Source of the DNA: Eubacteriales bacterium
Lineage (GTDB): Bacteria > Bacillota > Clostridia > Peptostreptococcales > Anaerovoracaceae
Length of the DNA stretch: 33,091 bases
Direction: 5' to 3'
Assembly (NCBI GenBank): GCA_029009055.1
Contig: JAQXJR010000003.1
Location: 1-33,091 of the forward strand
In this document: positions 1 to 8,525 of the stretch, piece by piece
Numbering within the stretch: the stretch's first letter is position 1
How the letters are laid out: each line of letters begins with the position of its first letter
Program-made: the position numbers and the translations under genes
Notes under the pieces: generated by a model
What the model saw: only the letters and a program-made list of their open reading frames with translations
Database searches by the model: none
What the model was told of the DNA's origin: nothing

Positions 1-1
1 A

Positions 2-1810
2 GTGGCCATATTCCATAAGCGGACATTCTTCTTCACGCTGATAACAACCCTGTGGGCCTTGATCGGCGTGACGAACGGAATAATCCTGACCCAGAGGATG
101 ACGCCTTTCACGGTGAAGGACATGACGGCCATCACAGATGGCGCTACCATCATGACGAACTACTTCTCTAAGGTGCAGCTGGTCCTGGGCGGAGCGGCTA
201 TAGCGGCCGCTGTGGGGCTTTTCGTCTGGCTGGGCTTTAAGGGGCCGAAGATAAAGACGAAGCTGAATTATAAGGCGGTGATACCGGGTGTAGCCGGCAT
301 GATAGCATCAGCGGTCCTAGTAGTGACTTTGCTGATAAACGTCGGAGTGCTGAGCACATTCTTCGGTAACCTCGCCTATGCATACACAGATTACGGCGTG
401 CCATACTGTTTCATAAACACTTGGCTGAACACGGGCATCCATAAGCCGGCCGCGTATTCTAAGGCTGACGTGGAGAAGATCGTTAAGGATAATGACCTGA
501 ACCAGGGCGGCGGAACGACTGTGAAGCTTAAGTCCAGCAAAGTCGCTTCGTCCAGTACTTCGCAGTATCCGAACATCCTCTTCCTGCAGCTCGAATCTTT
601 CGTCGACCCGACTTTATTTAAGAATATAAAGCTCTCGGAGGATCCGATCCCGTATTACAGGTCTCTCATGAAGAACTATTCTTCCGGAAGCCTGAACGTT
701 CCTGCCTGCGGAGCGGGAACGGCTAACACGGAGTTCGAGGTCATGACAGGCCTGTCCGTTAAGTTCTTCGGACCGGGAGAATACCCATTTAAGTCTGTCC
801 TGAAGGATAAGCCGGCTGAGAGCGCTGCCAGGGATCTGGAGCACATGGGCTACTCCACGCACGCCATCCACGACCACAGAGCCTTATTCTACAACAGAAA
901 TACTGTATTCGCGAACCTGGGCTACGACTCATTCACATCCGTTGAATACATGAACGGCGTCGAGAAGACTCCTAAGAACTGGGCTAAGGATAAGGTCCTG
1001 ACTAAGGAAATTACAGACACGCTTAAGTCTACTAAGGGCCGCGATTACATATACACGATCTCGGTCCAGGGGCACGGTAAGTACCCTAGCGACCCGGTGC
1101 TCACGAACCCTGAGATTAAGGTGACGAAGGCGCCGAACGAGCAGCTTAAGAACCAGTACGAATACTATGTTAACCAGATACATGAAATGGACCAGTTCGT
1201 TAAGGCTTTGATAAAGAGTCTGAATGAGCTGGATGAGCCGACCGTGCTCGTCATGTACGGCGACCATATCCCTGCCCTGGATATATCTGAGGACACATAC
1301 GACGCTAAGGACCTCTACCAGACCCAGTACGTCATCTGGAATAATATAGGTATGAAGAAGGTCGATAAGGACCAGACGGCGTACCAGATCACGGCTGATG
1401 TCTTCAATAGGCTGGGCATCCACGAGGGCACGACCATCAGGTACCACCAGAATGTATCTCACAACTCTAAGAACTACCTGAGCGACCTGAAGATCCTGGG
1501 CTACGACATGCTTTACGGCGACTGCTACACATACGGCGGCCAGAACCCGTTCAGTAAGTGGCCTATGACCATGGGCATAAAGCCGATAACCATAGATAAG
1601 ATCGTAAGCGTCGGCGGTAAGTACTACATTAAGGGCCATAACTTTACGGAGTACAGTAAGGTAACGCTTAACGGCAAACAGCTGAAGACTGTCTACCTGA
1701 GCCCGAGCCTGCTGGGCATGCTGGAAGATGTGGATCCGGCGGACGCGCGGAAGATGAAGGTGAGCCAGATAGATACTAAGAACAATACGATAATCTCCAC
1801 GACAGAGTAA
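2..1810 (+). CDS. LtaS-like lipoteichoic acid synthase / membrane sulfatase-family phosphotransferase, 5' partial
   Basis: The reading frame is open to the left edge, so the true start is outside the window and GTG at base 2 is only the first usable codon. About three hydrophobic segments remain in residues 10-130; LtaS proteins usually have five, so part of the membrane region is missing. The extracellular alkaline-phosphatase-fold domain follows from about residue 190: NILFLQLES (metal-binding Glu), GTANTEF with the likely nucleophile Thr240, SVQGHGKYP, and YGDHIPAL with the metal-binding Asp-His. Family knowledge: such enzymes transfer glycerol-phosphate from phosphatidylglycerol to the growing lipoteichoic acid chain, or act as primases or modify other glycans, so the substrate is not certain. 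A strong terminator lies 46 bases after the stop, so the gene ends its transcript. Confidence 0.88.
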   Translation: MAIFHKRTFFFTLITTLWALIGVTNGIILTQRMTPFTVKDMTAITDGATIMTNYFSKVQLVLGGAAIAAAVGLFVWLGFKGPKIKTKLNYKAVIPGVAGMIASAVLVVTLLINVGVLSTFFGNLAYAYTDYGVPYCFINTWLNTGIHKPAAYSKADVEKIVKDNDLNQGGGTTVKLKSSKVASSSTSQYPNILFLQLESFVDPTLFKNIKLSEDPIPYYRSLMKNYSSGSLNVPACGAGTANTEFEVMTGLSVKFFGPGEYPFKSVLKDKPAESAARDLEHMGYSTHAIHDHRALFYNRNTVFANLGYDSFTSVEYMNGVEKTPKNWAKDKVLTKEITDTLKSTKGRDYIYTISVQGHGKYPSDPVLTNPEIKVTKAPNEQLKNQYEYYVNQIHEMDQFVKALIKSLNELDEPTVLVMYGDHIPALDISEDTYDAKDLYQTQYVIWNNIGMKKVDKDQTAYQITADVFNRLGIHEGTTIRYHQNVSHNSKNYLSDLKILGYDMLYGDCYTYGGQNPFSKWPMTMGIKPITIDKIVSVGGKYYIKGHNFTEYSKVTLNGKQLKTVYLSPSLLGMLEDVDPADARKMKVSQIDTKNNTIISTTE

Positions 1811-1855
1811 TTCCAATGGTTTCAGACCACGTGGGGTTTTAAGTCGCGGGCACAT

Positions 1856-1894
1856 GGGACCTGAGCTTCGTTAAGAAGCCCGGGTCCCGTTTTT
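1856..1894 (+). terminator. Rho-independent terminator of the LtaS-like gene
   Basis: A 14-position stem with a single A-C mismatch runs from GGGACC at 1856 to GGTCCC ending at 1888, closing on the loop GTTAA. A run of T follows at 1890-1894. It separates the LtaS-like gene from the methionine operon. Confidence 0.85.
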
Positions 1895-1922
1895 ATTATC
1901 GAGCAAAGCCATTCCGCCGCGC

Positions 1923-1952
1923 TTGCCTTCCGGGTCTATGTGATAATATAAT
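1923..1952 (+). promoter_or_regulatory. Predicted sigma-A promoter of the metH operon
   Basis: TTGCCT (1923-1928), an 18-base spacer and TATAAT (1947-1952). Transcription would begin near 1959 and leave a leader of about 130 nt before metH. No T-box and no SAM riboswitch could be recognised in that leader. Confidence 0.6.
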
Positions 1953-2000
1953 GGATGAAACGCTGTTAACAGCCCGAAAAGCGGGTAATAACGTTAGTAA

Positions 2001-2082
2001 AAAGTTTAGAAAGAGGCTCAGGTCCAGGTCGGGAGATCTAGCCGGGCTTGGGAAATATTGGGGAAAGTTTAGAGAAAGAGGC
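2001..2082 (+). repeat. Imperfect direct repeat in the metH leader, second copy contains the ribosome site
   Basis: AAAGTTTAGAAAGAGGC at 2001-2017 recurs at 2064-2082 with one extra GA. The second copy provides the AGAGG ribosome-binding sequence just before the metH ATG at 2093. The first copy has no start codon at a suitable distance. A small CCCG/CGGG hairpin lies upstream at 1973-1985. Confidence 0.6.
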
Positions 2083-2092
2083 GGCATAAGCC

Positions 2093-4657
2093 ATGAACGA
2101 AAATAATAAGGGAAATAAGGTCCTGATCCTGGATGGAGCCATGGGGACCAAGCTCCAGGCTGCGGGTCAGAAGCCGGGCGAGAAGCCAGAGATATTCGGC
2201 ATGGAGCACCCGGAAATAGTAGAGCAGATCCATCGCGGCTATATAGAGGCAGGGTCTGACATAATATACACTAACACATTCGGCGCTTCCAGGCTGAAGC
2301 TGGAAGGGACCGGCTTCACCCCGGCTGAAGTAATAAAGGCTAACGTTGCTATAGCTAAGAAAGCCGCGGCGGGCCGAGCAAAGGTGGCCCTGGATATGGG
2401 CCCTCTGGGCACTTTACTGGAGCCTATGGGGCCGCTGACGTTCGAGGAAGCTTATGACATGTTCCAAGAGCAGGCTGTGGCAGGAGAAGAAGCCGGGGCG
2501 GACCTAATCGTCGTGGAAACGCTCACGGACCTGTACGAGGCTAAGGCTGCGGTTCTGGCTGTAAGGGAGAATACCAGCCTTCCAGTCTGGGTCACCATGA
2601 CGTTCGAGAAGAATGGGCGGACATTCCTCGGAACAGACGTGAGGGCTATGGCGCTTACGCTGGAAGGCTTAGGGGCTTCAGCTATCGGTGTGAACTGTTC
2701 TCTCGGGCCTTCAGATCTCTATCCTATAGTTAAGGAACTGGCTGAATGGACGGATCTGCCGATAATAGTAAAGCCGAACGCCGGGCTGCCGGACCCGGAG
2801 ACTGGGGAATATCCTCTGGACGCGGCTTCTTTTAAGGAAGAGATGAAGCCGTTCTTCGATTTAGGCATATTCTGCGCCGGCGGCTGCTGCGGAAGCAGCG
2901 AAGGTTTCGTTAAGGGGCTCAGGGAGCTCGCGAACGGAGGCCGGACGACAAACGGACAGGATGAGGCTTTGCAGGATGAGGCTTTGCCGGGCGTGGATCC
3001 GCAGGGCGAGAATCCGCGGGAGGCGGCTTTGCTGGACGAAGCGCCGCGGAGTAAGGCCTGGACGAAAAAAAAGCATAACGGCATTTGCTCGGCTGGTAGG
3101 GTCGTGGAAACTGACGGCAGGGTCCATGTAATAGGAGAGAGGATAAATCCGACCGGGAAGAAGCGGTTCCAGCAGGCGATCCGCGACCACGACATGGAAT
3201 ACGTGAAGGCGCTGGCGGTCGCTGAGATGGAGGCGGGTGCTGACGTGCTGGATATAAACGTCGGCGTGCCTGACATAGATGAGCCTAGGGCCATGGCTGA
3301 GGCTGTGAAGGCGGTCCAGAGCGTGGCGGACATCCCGCTCATGATAGATTCGCCGAATCCTGAAGCCGTGGAAGCCGGGCTCAGGGCAGTTAAGGGTCGG
3401 GCTATCGTAAACTCGGTCAGCGGCGAGCAGGAGAAGCAGGAGAAGATCTTTCCGGTCGTGAAGAAGTATGGGGCCATGGTGCTCGGCCTGGCAATGGACG
3501 AGAGCGGGCTTCCGAAAACTGCTGACGACAGGGTGCGCGTCGCGGGCAGGATCCTGGACGCGGCGGAGGATCATGGTATACCGCGCCGGGACGTCATGAT
3601 AGACTGCCTGACTCTCACGGTCTCAGCCCAGCAGGACCAGGCCATGGAGACACTCGAGGCTGTCCGGCGGGTGAGAAGAGAGCTCGGCGCTCATGCCGTG
3701 CTCGGTGTCAGCAACATATCATTCGGGCTTCCTGCCAGGACGCATGTGACAGAGAGTTTCCTGACCCAGGCCATGTTCTGCGGCCTGGATTTCCCGATCG
3801 TGAACCCGAACGAGAAGAGGATAGTGGACGCGGTTTATAGCTTCCGGGTCCTGTCCGGCGAGGACCGGGATTCCGGGGCCTATATCGAGAGGTTCAGCGA
3901 AGAGGACGCGCGCGAGAAGGCTGAGAAGCATTCATCCGCAAAGCCTAGCCGTGACGGGGCCCGCGGGGCGGAAGGCGGCCGGGATGGCTTTGCGGGGAGT
4001 GTCTCCGGCAAAGCCGGCGGAGAATCAGATGAGGATTCCCCATTAAAAACCGCCATATATAAAGGACTTAAGAACGACGCTTTGGAAGCCGTGAAGGAGC
4101 TTATGGCAAGGGGAGCATCGGGCGAGGAAATCATAAACCGGGAGATAATACCGGCCCTCGATGTCATAGGGGACAGGTACGAGACGGGCAAGATATTCCT
4201 GCCGCAGATGATAAATTCGGCGAACGCCGCGACGAAGGGGCTGGACCATATTAAGGCGGAGATGCGTAAGTCCGGCTCGACGGGTGTCTCGAAAGGGAAA
4301 ATTCTGATCGCTACCGTAGAGGGCGATATCCACGACATAGGTAAAAACATAGTGAAGGTCGTGCTGGAGAATTACGGCTACGAGATCATAGACCTGGGTA
4401 AGGACGTGCCGGCGGACCAGATCGTCGAGAAGGTCAGGGAAGAGGATATAAAGCTGGTCGGCTTGTCAGCCCTCATGACCACGACCGCGGCTTCTATTAA
4501 GAAGACCGTGAAGGCTATCCGTGATGCGGGGCTGGAATGCGCCATAATGGTCGGTGGCGCTGTCGTCACGCCTAAATTCGCTGAGGAAGCGGGAGCTGAC
4601 TACTATGTTTCTGACGCTAAGGCATCTGTAGATGTAGCAAAGAAGGTACTGGGATGA
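2093..4657 (+). CDS. metH: Cobalamin-dependent methionine synthase lacking the reactivation domain
   Basis: This enzyme transfers a methyl group from methyltetrahydrofolate through cobalamin to homocysteine. Domains in order: homocysteine-binding barrel (residues 10-280) with zinc ligands Cys202 in VNCS and Cys265-Cys266 in GGCCG; pterin-binding barrel from about 343 (VIGERINPTG); helical cap and Rossmann B12 domain at 655-854 with GDIHDIG, where His747 is the expected lower axial cobalt ligand. The 854-residue protein stops after the B12 domain, so the SAM-binding reactivation domain of the 1,200-residue E. coli enzyme is absent, as in many Clostridia. Two Ala/Glu/Gly-rich linkers (about 281-335 and 608-648) are unusually long. 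The stop overlaps the next start by four bases (ATGA), so translation is probably coupled. Confidence 0.93.
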   Translation: MNENNKGNKVLILDGAMGTKLQAAGQKPGEKPEIFGMEHPEIVEQIHRGYIEAGSDIIYTNTFGASRLKLEGTGFTPAEVIKANVAIAKKAAAGRAKVALDMGPLGTLLEPMGPLTFEEAYDMFQEQAVAGEEAGADLIVVETLTDLYEAKAAVLAVRENTSLPVWVTMTFEKNGRTFLGTDVRAMALTLEGLGASAIGVNCSLGPSDLYPIVKELAEWTDLPIIVKPNAGLPDPETGEYPLDAASFKEEMKPFFDLGIFCAGGCCGSSEGFVKGLRELANGGRTTNGQDEALQDEALPGVDPQGENPREAALLDEAPRSKAWTKKKHNGICSAGRVVETDGRVHVIGERINPTGKKRFQQAIRDHDMEYVKALAVAEMEAGADVLDINVGVPDIDEPRAMAEAVKAVQSVADIPLMIDSPNPEAVEAGLRAVKGRAIVNSVSGEQEKQEKIFPVVKKYGAMVLGLAMDESGLPKTADDRVRVAGRILDAAEDHGIPRRDVMIDCLTLTVSAQQDQAMETLEAVRRVRRELGAHAVLGVSNISFGLPARTHVTESFLTQAMFCGLDFPIVNPNEKRIVDAVYSFRVLSGEDRDSGAYIERFSEEDAREKAEKHSSAKPSRDGARGAEGGRDGFAGSVSGKAGGESDEDSPLKTAIYKGLKNDALEAVKELMARGASGEEIINREIIPALDVIGDRYETGKIFLPQMINSANAATKGLDHIKAEMRKSGSTGVSKGKILIATVEGDIHDIGKNIVKVVLENYGYEIIDLGKDVPADQIVEKVREEDIKLVGLSALMTTTAASIKKTVKAIRDAGLECAIMVGGAVVTPKFAEEAGADYYVSDAKASVDVAKKVLG

Positions 4658-6531
4658 ACATCAGGGATGAATTGAAGAGGGAGCCGGTGCTCTTCGATGG
4701 AGGCATGGGCTCATATTTCGCGGCTCGGGAGCACGAGACTGGGCAGGGCTGCGAGCGGGCGAGCATAGATGAGCCGATGCTGATTTCCGCCATACACAGG
4801 GAGTACCTGGAGGTGGGAGCACGGGCGATAAAGACTAACACATTCGCGGCTAACAGCTGCAATTACCCGAGGGAGCTGGTGGATCGCATATTAAGGGCTT
4901 CATGGAACCTGGCTGTGAAGGCGGCGGAGTCATATGACGCGGCTGTTTTCGCTGATATAGGGCCGGTGTCCGGCCTTTCGCCGCAAGCGACCAGAGAAGA
5001 ATACAGGTTTTTAGTAGATAAATTCCTGGAGCTAGGGGCGAAGAATTTCCTGTTCGAGACCCAGCAAGACGAGGAAGGCTTGAAAGAAGCCGCTGAGAGG
5101 ATCCGGGAAGCGGAGCCGGAGGCATTTATTATAGTGTCTTTTGCTATAGGCCCGGACGGCTTCACGAGGTCTGGAGTTTACGCTGAGGACCTGCTTAAGG
5201 ATCTCACGGGGTCGGGCCTGTTCGACGCTGCCGGCTGCAACTGCGTGATCGGGGTCAGACAGATGCAGATGGCAATAGAGGACATGGACCTTCACGGTGT
5301 CACGCTCTCAGTCATGCCTAACTCCGGCCAGCCTGTAGTCATTGAAAACAGAACGTTCTTCGACAGCGACCCTGTTTACTTCGGTAAAGGTATAGCTTCA
5401 TTATATGAGAGCGGAGTCAGGATCCTGGGCGGCTGTTGCGGAACGACTCCACGCCACATAGCAGAGGCGAGGAAAGCGTTGGACGAAGCGATCGCTGAAA
5501 ACGAAAGTGGCGAGAGGGCTGAGGCCGGAAGCGCTGGCGCTGATATCGGGTATACAGAGCCTCTTTCAGGGGGAGAATCCCCAGACGAAGGCATAGTAAG
5601 GGAAAGCGCCTTCTTCCGCAAACTGGCGGCTGGTGGCAAGCCATTCGCGGTGGAGCTGGACCCACCAGATCACGGCGGGCTGAGGACATATATGGAAGAC
5701 GCGGCTAAGTTGGACGCGGCGGGGGCTGACATCATAACCATAGCCGACTGCCCGGGCGCCAGAGCCAGGATGGATTCCTCTCTCCTCGCCTGCATGATCC
5801 AGGAAGAGGTTGGAGGTGAAGCCGTTCCCCATATAACGTGCAGAGACAGGAATATAAACGCCTCTAAGGCGCTTCTGCTCGGTCTGTCTGCTGCCGGTGT
5901 CAGGAACGTGCTCGTAGTCACTGGCGATACGATACCGACAGCTAAGAGAGACGAAGTTAAGAGCGTCTACGAGTTCAACTCCCGTAGGATGGCGGCCTTC
6001 GTCAGGACGTTAGGGGAGAAAAGCCTGGCGGCGCCTTTCCACATATTCGGCGCCCTGAACGTGAACGCGGTGAATTTCCGCTCACAGCTGGCTATAGCAA
6101 AGCAAAAACTGGATATGGGCATGTGCGGCTTCATGACTCAGCCAGTCCTCTCGAAAGAGGCCGTGGATAACCTGAAAGCTGCCAGGGAGGGACTTCCGGG
6201 CGCTTATATCATGGGCGGTATCCTGCCTCCTGTCTCAGAGCGTAACTGCGTATTCATGGAGAACGAGATGTCAGGCATACACCTGGCGCCGGAGATCATA
6301 GCGGCCTATCGCGGCCTCGATAAGGCCCCAGCGGAAAAGCTGGCTCTGGAAATTTCCCTTAGAGCCGCGCGTGAGATAGGGCCTTATGTGGACGGTTTTT
6401 ACCTAATGACTCCTTTCAGGAGAGTTAGCCTGATGGCCGACATCATGGATGGCATCCGTGAGCAAAGGGAAACCGGCACATTATCCTCATGGATAGACTC
6501 TCATGATGTGGATAATGAGGATAAGGCCTGA
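4654..6531 (+). CDS. Bifunctional homocysteine S-methyltransferase / methylenetetrahydrofolate reductase
   Basis: A YitJ-type fusion of 625 residues. The N-terminal half is a second homocysteine methyltransferase barrel: FDGGMGSYF near the start, and zinc ligands Cys197 (GCNCVIG) and Cys261-Cys262 (GGCCGTTP). After an acidic linker at about 275-325, the C-terminal half from about residue 329 (PFAVELDPP, ITCRDRN, VVTGD) is a MetF-type flavoprotein that reduces methylene-THF to methyl-THF. The start codon overlaps the metH stop, so methyl-THF maker and methyl-THF user share one transcript. Inference: the fusion feeds MetH. Whether the N-terminal barrel uses methyl-THF, methylated corrinoid or another donor cannot be read from sequence. 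Confidence 0.9.
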   Translation: MNIRDELKREPVLFDGGMGSYFAAREHETGQGCERASIDEPMLISAIHREYLEVGARAIKTNTFAANSCNYPRELVDRILRASWNLAVKAAESYDAAVFADIGPVSGLSPQATREEYRFLVDKFLELGAKNFLFETQQDEEGLKEAAERIREAEPEAFIIVSFAIGPDGFTRSGVYAEDLLKDLTGSGLFDAAGCNCVIGVRQMQMAIEDMDLHGVTLSVMPNSGQPVVIENRTFFDSDPVYFGKGIASLYESGVRILGGCCGTTPRHIAEARKALDEAIAENESGERAEAGSAGADIGYTEPLSGGESPDEGIVRESAFFRKLAAGGKPFAVELDPPDHGGLRTYMEDAAKLDAAGADIITIADCPGARARMDSSLLACMIQEEVGGEAVPHITCRDRNINASKALLLGLSAAGVRNVLVVTGDTIPTAKRDEVKSVYEFNSRRMAAFVRTLGEKSLAAPFHIFGALNVNAVNFRSQLAIAKQKLDMGMCGFMTQPVLSKEAVDNLKAAREGLPGAYIMGGILPPVSERNCVFMENEMSGIHLAPEIIAAYRGLDKAPAEKLALEISLRAAREIGPYVDGFYLMTPFRRVSLMADIMDGIREQRETGTLSSWIDSHDVDNEDKA

Positions 6532-6578
6532 AAGTTAGGCCCATTAAGGCATGTGCAAATCGCAAATAATGAACAATA

Positions 6579-6656
6579 TGTGGATAAGTTACATGAAAAA
6601 TGTGGATAACCCAATTTATGGGCTATCCACATTTTGTTTTACATCAGTTTTCCACA
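6579..6656. promoter_or_regulatory. Cluster of DnaA-box-like 9-mers between convergent genes
   Basis: TGTGGATAA, the exact complement of the DnaA box TTATCCACA, occurs at 6579-6587 and 6601-6609. One-mismatch versions on the other strand lie at 6623-6631 (CTATCCACA) and 6648-6656 (TTTTCCACA, inside the 3' end of aroB). The second and third form part of the terminator stem described separately, so one could be a by-product of the other. Confidence 0.45.
6597..6640 (+). terminator. Terminator between the metH operon and aroB, probably bidirectional
   Basis: The 12-base arms AAAATGTGGATA (6597-6608) and TATCCACATTTT (6624-6635) pair perfectly. A CCCA/TGGG inner stem and loop ATTTA sit above one mismatch. 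T-rich sequence follows on both strands, fitting a shared terminator for two convergent transcripts. Confidence 0.75.
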
Positions 6657-7690
6657 GCTGCCTTCACGTATTCCTTCAGATCCGCCTTATCCACGTTATA
6701 CAGGGAGCAGTGCCCGATCTGGTCAGGGTAAACGACTGTTATGTATGAGCCGTGGACCTTCTTATCGTTAACGGCGTATTTCATGATCTCGTCCACGCTG
6801 TATGGGATAGATAGGTCGTAACCGGCATCGGTCAGGACGCGGGACAGGTAGTCGTAAGCGCCGCAGTCAGAGATACCCAGGCGCTCCGCGGCGCGGGTCT
6901 CCGCCAGCATGCCCTTTGCTACCGCTATGCCGTGAGCTAGGCCGAATGAGGAAAGCTGCTCTATGCTGTGGCCTATGGTATGGCCGAAATTCAGCTTCTG
7001 GCGCTCTCCGGTGTCACGCTCGTCCGCCTCCACGACCTGCTTCTTAACGGTCACGCTCTTACGGATGACCTCTTCGGTATCGCCCCTCAGAACGTCGTCG
7101 AGTATGGATATATCGCCGATCATGCCGCTCTTTATAGCCTCTGCCTTACCGGATAGGATATTCGTTTCGTCCAGGCTGGAGAATGTGGAATAGTCGCAGA
7201 TCACGATGGATGGCTGCCAGAAGGCGCCTGCCAGGTTCTTCCCTGCCTTAAGGTCCATGCCGGTCTTGCCGCCGACGGATGAATCCACGGAAGCCAGGTA
7301 AGTGGTCGGGACCTGGACGTATTTAATGCCGCGGAAAAGCGTAGCCGCGAGGAAACCTCCCATGTCGCCGCAGACGCCGCCTCCCAGAGCTACTATGGCG
7401 TCGCTCCTGTTCAGGCCGGACTCGCCTAGCTTCTCCATGAGGTCCACATATGTCCCCAGATTCTTAGATTTCTCGCCATTAGGGAATGTGAATTTTACGT
7501 GATTTATCCCCGCTTCGTCTAAAGTATTTTCTAAGGTAGAGCCGTATAGGCTGTCCACTTTCGAATCCGTTATTATAGCTACCTTAGACGCGCCTGTGCT
7601 CTCCCCGATAAGTTCCCCTGACTTCTGGAGTATACCCTCTGAAATGTAGATATCGTAAGGCTCAGAAGTCTTAACAGTCAATTTTGTCAT
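6644..7690 (-). CDS. aroB: 3-dehydroquinate synthase
   Basis: AroB is the second step of the shikimate pathway and cyclises DAHP to 3-dehydroquinate using NAD and a divalent metal. The protein has the family's usual length (348 residues from the chosen start). It shows the NAD-binding GGGVCGDMGGF segment, VPTTYLASVDSSVGGKTG, and the metal-binding GHTIGHSIE region. The frame is open further upstream, but residues before MTKLTVKT match nothing in the family, and a GGGGAG ribosome site lies 12 bases before the ATG at 7690. It stands alone, without other aro genes, and is convergent with the metH operon. Confidence 0.93.
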   Translation of the reverse strand: MTKLTVKTSEPYDIYISEGILQKSGELIGESTGASKVAIITDSKVDSLYGSTLENTLDEAGINHVKFTFPNGEKSKNLGTYVDLMEKLGESGLNRSDAIVALGGGVCGDMGGFLAATLFRGIKYVQVPTTYLASVDSSVGGKTGMDLKAGKNLAGAFWQPSIVICDYSTFSSLDETNILSGKAEAIKSGMIGDISILDDVLRGDTEEVIRKSVTVKKQVVEADERDTGERQKLNFGHTIGHSIEQLSSFGLAHGIAVAKGMLAETRAAERLGISDCGAYDYLSRVLTDAGYDLSIPYSVDEIMKYAVNDKKVHGSYITVVYPDQIGHCSLYNVDKADLKEYVKAAVEN

Positions 7691-7733
7691 TATTATGAAC
7701 ATCTCCCCGGCCGGAAAACGGCCGCCCCTTTTG

Positions 7734-7742
7734 TGATATAAT
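7734..7742 (+). promoter_or_regulatory. Extended -10 promoter for the DUF218 gene
   Basis: TGATATAAT preceded by TG: the full string TGTGATATAAT fits the TRTGnTATAAT extended -10 form. No good -35 is seen 17 bases upstream, as is usual for extended -10 promoters. A GGCCG/CGGCC hairpin lies beside it, between this gene and aroB. Confidence 0.5.
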
Positions 7743-7786
7743 AAACTGATTCTAACAATATGATAAGGAGATGTCAAAATAGTAAC

Positions 7787-8506
7787 ATGCATTCAGCATC
7801 TAGGAAGATAAAGATCGTTATCGCTTTGCTGATAGTGCTGGCAGCCCTCGTCCTGGCCGCCGGCTTCTATATGAATTATAAGTTGGGAAGGGCCGAGCAG
7901 AAGGATATAGCGGCGAGGATAAGTTCGCGGACAGATGTATTGACAGAGGCTGAGATAAGTAAGCTGCAGGCGCTGGACCCTCAGTGCGCCGTCGTCCTGG
8001 GCGCGGGGATCATAAATTCCACCACGCCGTCCCCTATGCTGAAAGACAGGCTGGATACGGGGATAATGCTGTATAATAAGGGAATAGTTAAGAAGCTGCT
8101 GCTGAGCGGAGATAACGGGACGGTCGAGCATAACGAGCTCCATGTAATGCTCTACTACTGTAAGACGCACGGAGTTAAGGCGGAGGATATTTTCTGCGAC
8201 CACGCCGGCTTTTCCACATATGAGACGTTCTGTCGGGCTAAATCTGTATTCCAGGTGGATAGGGCTCTGGTCGTGACACAGAGCTATCACCTGACCAGGG
8301 CGCTCTATGACGCTCAGGCTAAGGGGATAAAGGCTCTGGGAGTCGCTTCGGACCAGGAAGTCTACAGCGGCAGCGGGGCCAGAAACCTGCGGGAGATAGG
8401 CGCCAGGATTAAGGATTACATTTACTGCGCCATTAATAAGAAGCCGACATATGGAGGAGATCCTATCCCTATCACGGGAAGCGGCGTCTCCAGCCACGGT
8501 GAATGA
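7787..8506 (+). CDS. DUF218 / SanA-ElyC-YdcF family membrane-anchored protein
   Basis: About 239 residues with one N-terminal membrane helix (IKIVIALLIVLAALVLAAG) and a DUF218 domain. Family marks are AVVLGAGI, LLLSGDNG, the Asp followed by GFSTYET, and LVVTQSYHLTRAL. Members in Gram-negatives (SanA, ElyC) influence envelope integrity and antibiotic exclusion; the chemistry is unproven, so only the fold and location are claimed. An AAGGAG lies at 7765-7770. The first in-frame ATG (7760) overlaps that site, so the next ATG at 7787 was chosen, although its 16-base spacing is longer than ideal. It is divergent from aroB and is followed 19 bases later by a membrane-protein gene. Confidence 0.72.
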   Translation: MHSASRKIKIVIALLIVLAALVLAAGFYMNYKLGRAEQKDIAARISSRTDVLTEAEISKLQALDPQCAVVLGAGIINSTTPSPMLKDRLDTGIMLYNKGIVKKLLLSGDNGTVEHNELHVMLYYCKTHGVKAEDIFCDHAGFSTYETFCRAKSVFQVDRALVVTQSYHLTRALYDAQAKGIKALGVASDQEVYSGSGARNLREIGARIKDYIYCAINKKPTYGGDPIPITGSGVSSHGE

Positions 8507-8525
8507 TGAAAGCTGAGTTTGGTTT

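Noticed and set aside
929-1855. Long minus-strand open frame opposite the LtaS-like gene
   Set aside because: It is a shadow of the GC-rich plus-strand gene; the translation is rich in Val/Arg/His with no domain, and the plus frame has clear catalytic motifs.
2029-2043. B12-box-like string TCGGGAGATCTAGCC in the metH leader
   Set aside because: It needs one insertion and two mismatches to fit the cobalamin riboswitch B12 box, and none of the other conserved riboswitch segments or the kissing-loop arms are present.
6579-6656. Replication origin
   Set aside because: DnaA boxes alone, without dnaA or dnaN, an AT-rich unwinding element or a larger box array, do not support calling oriC here.
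7691-7792. Upstream extension of aroB
   Set aside because: The added residues contain the divergent promoter and hairpin and match nothing in AroB proteins; the ribosome site fits the ATG at 7690.
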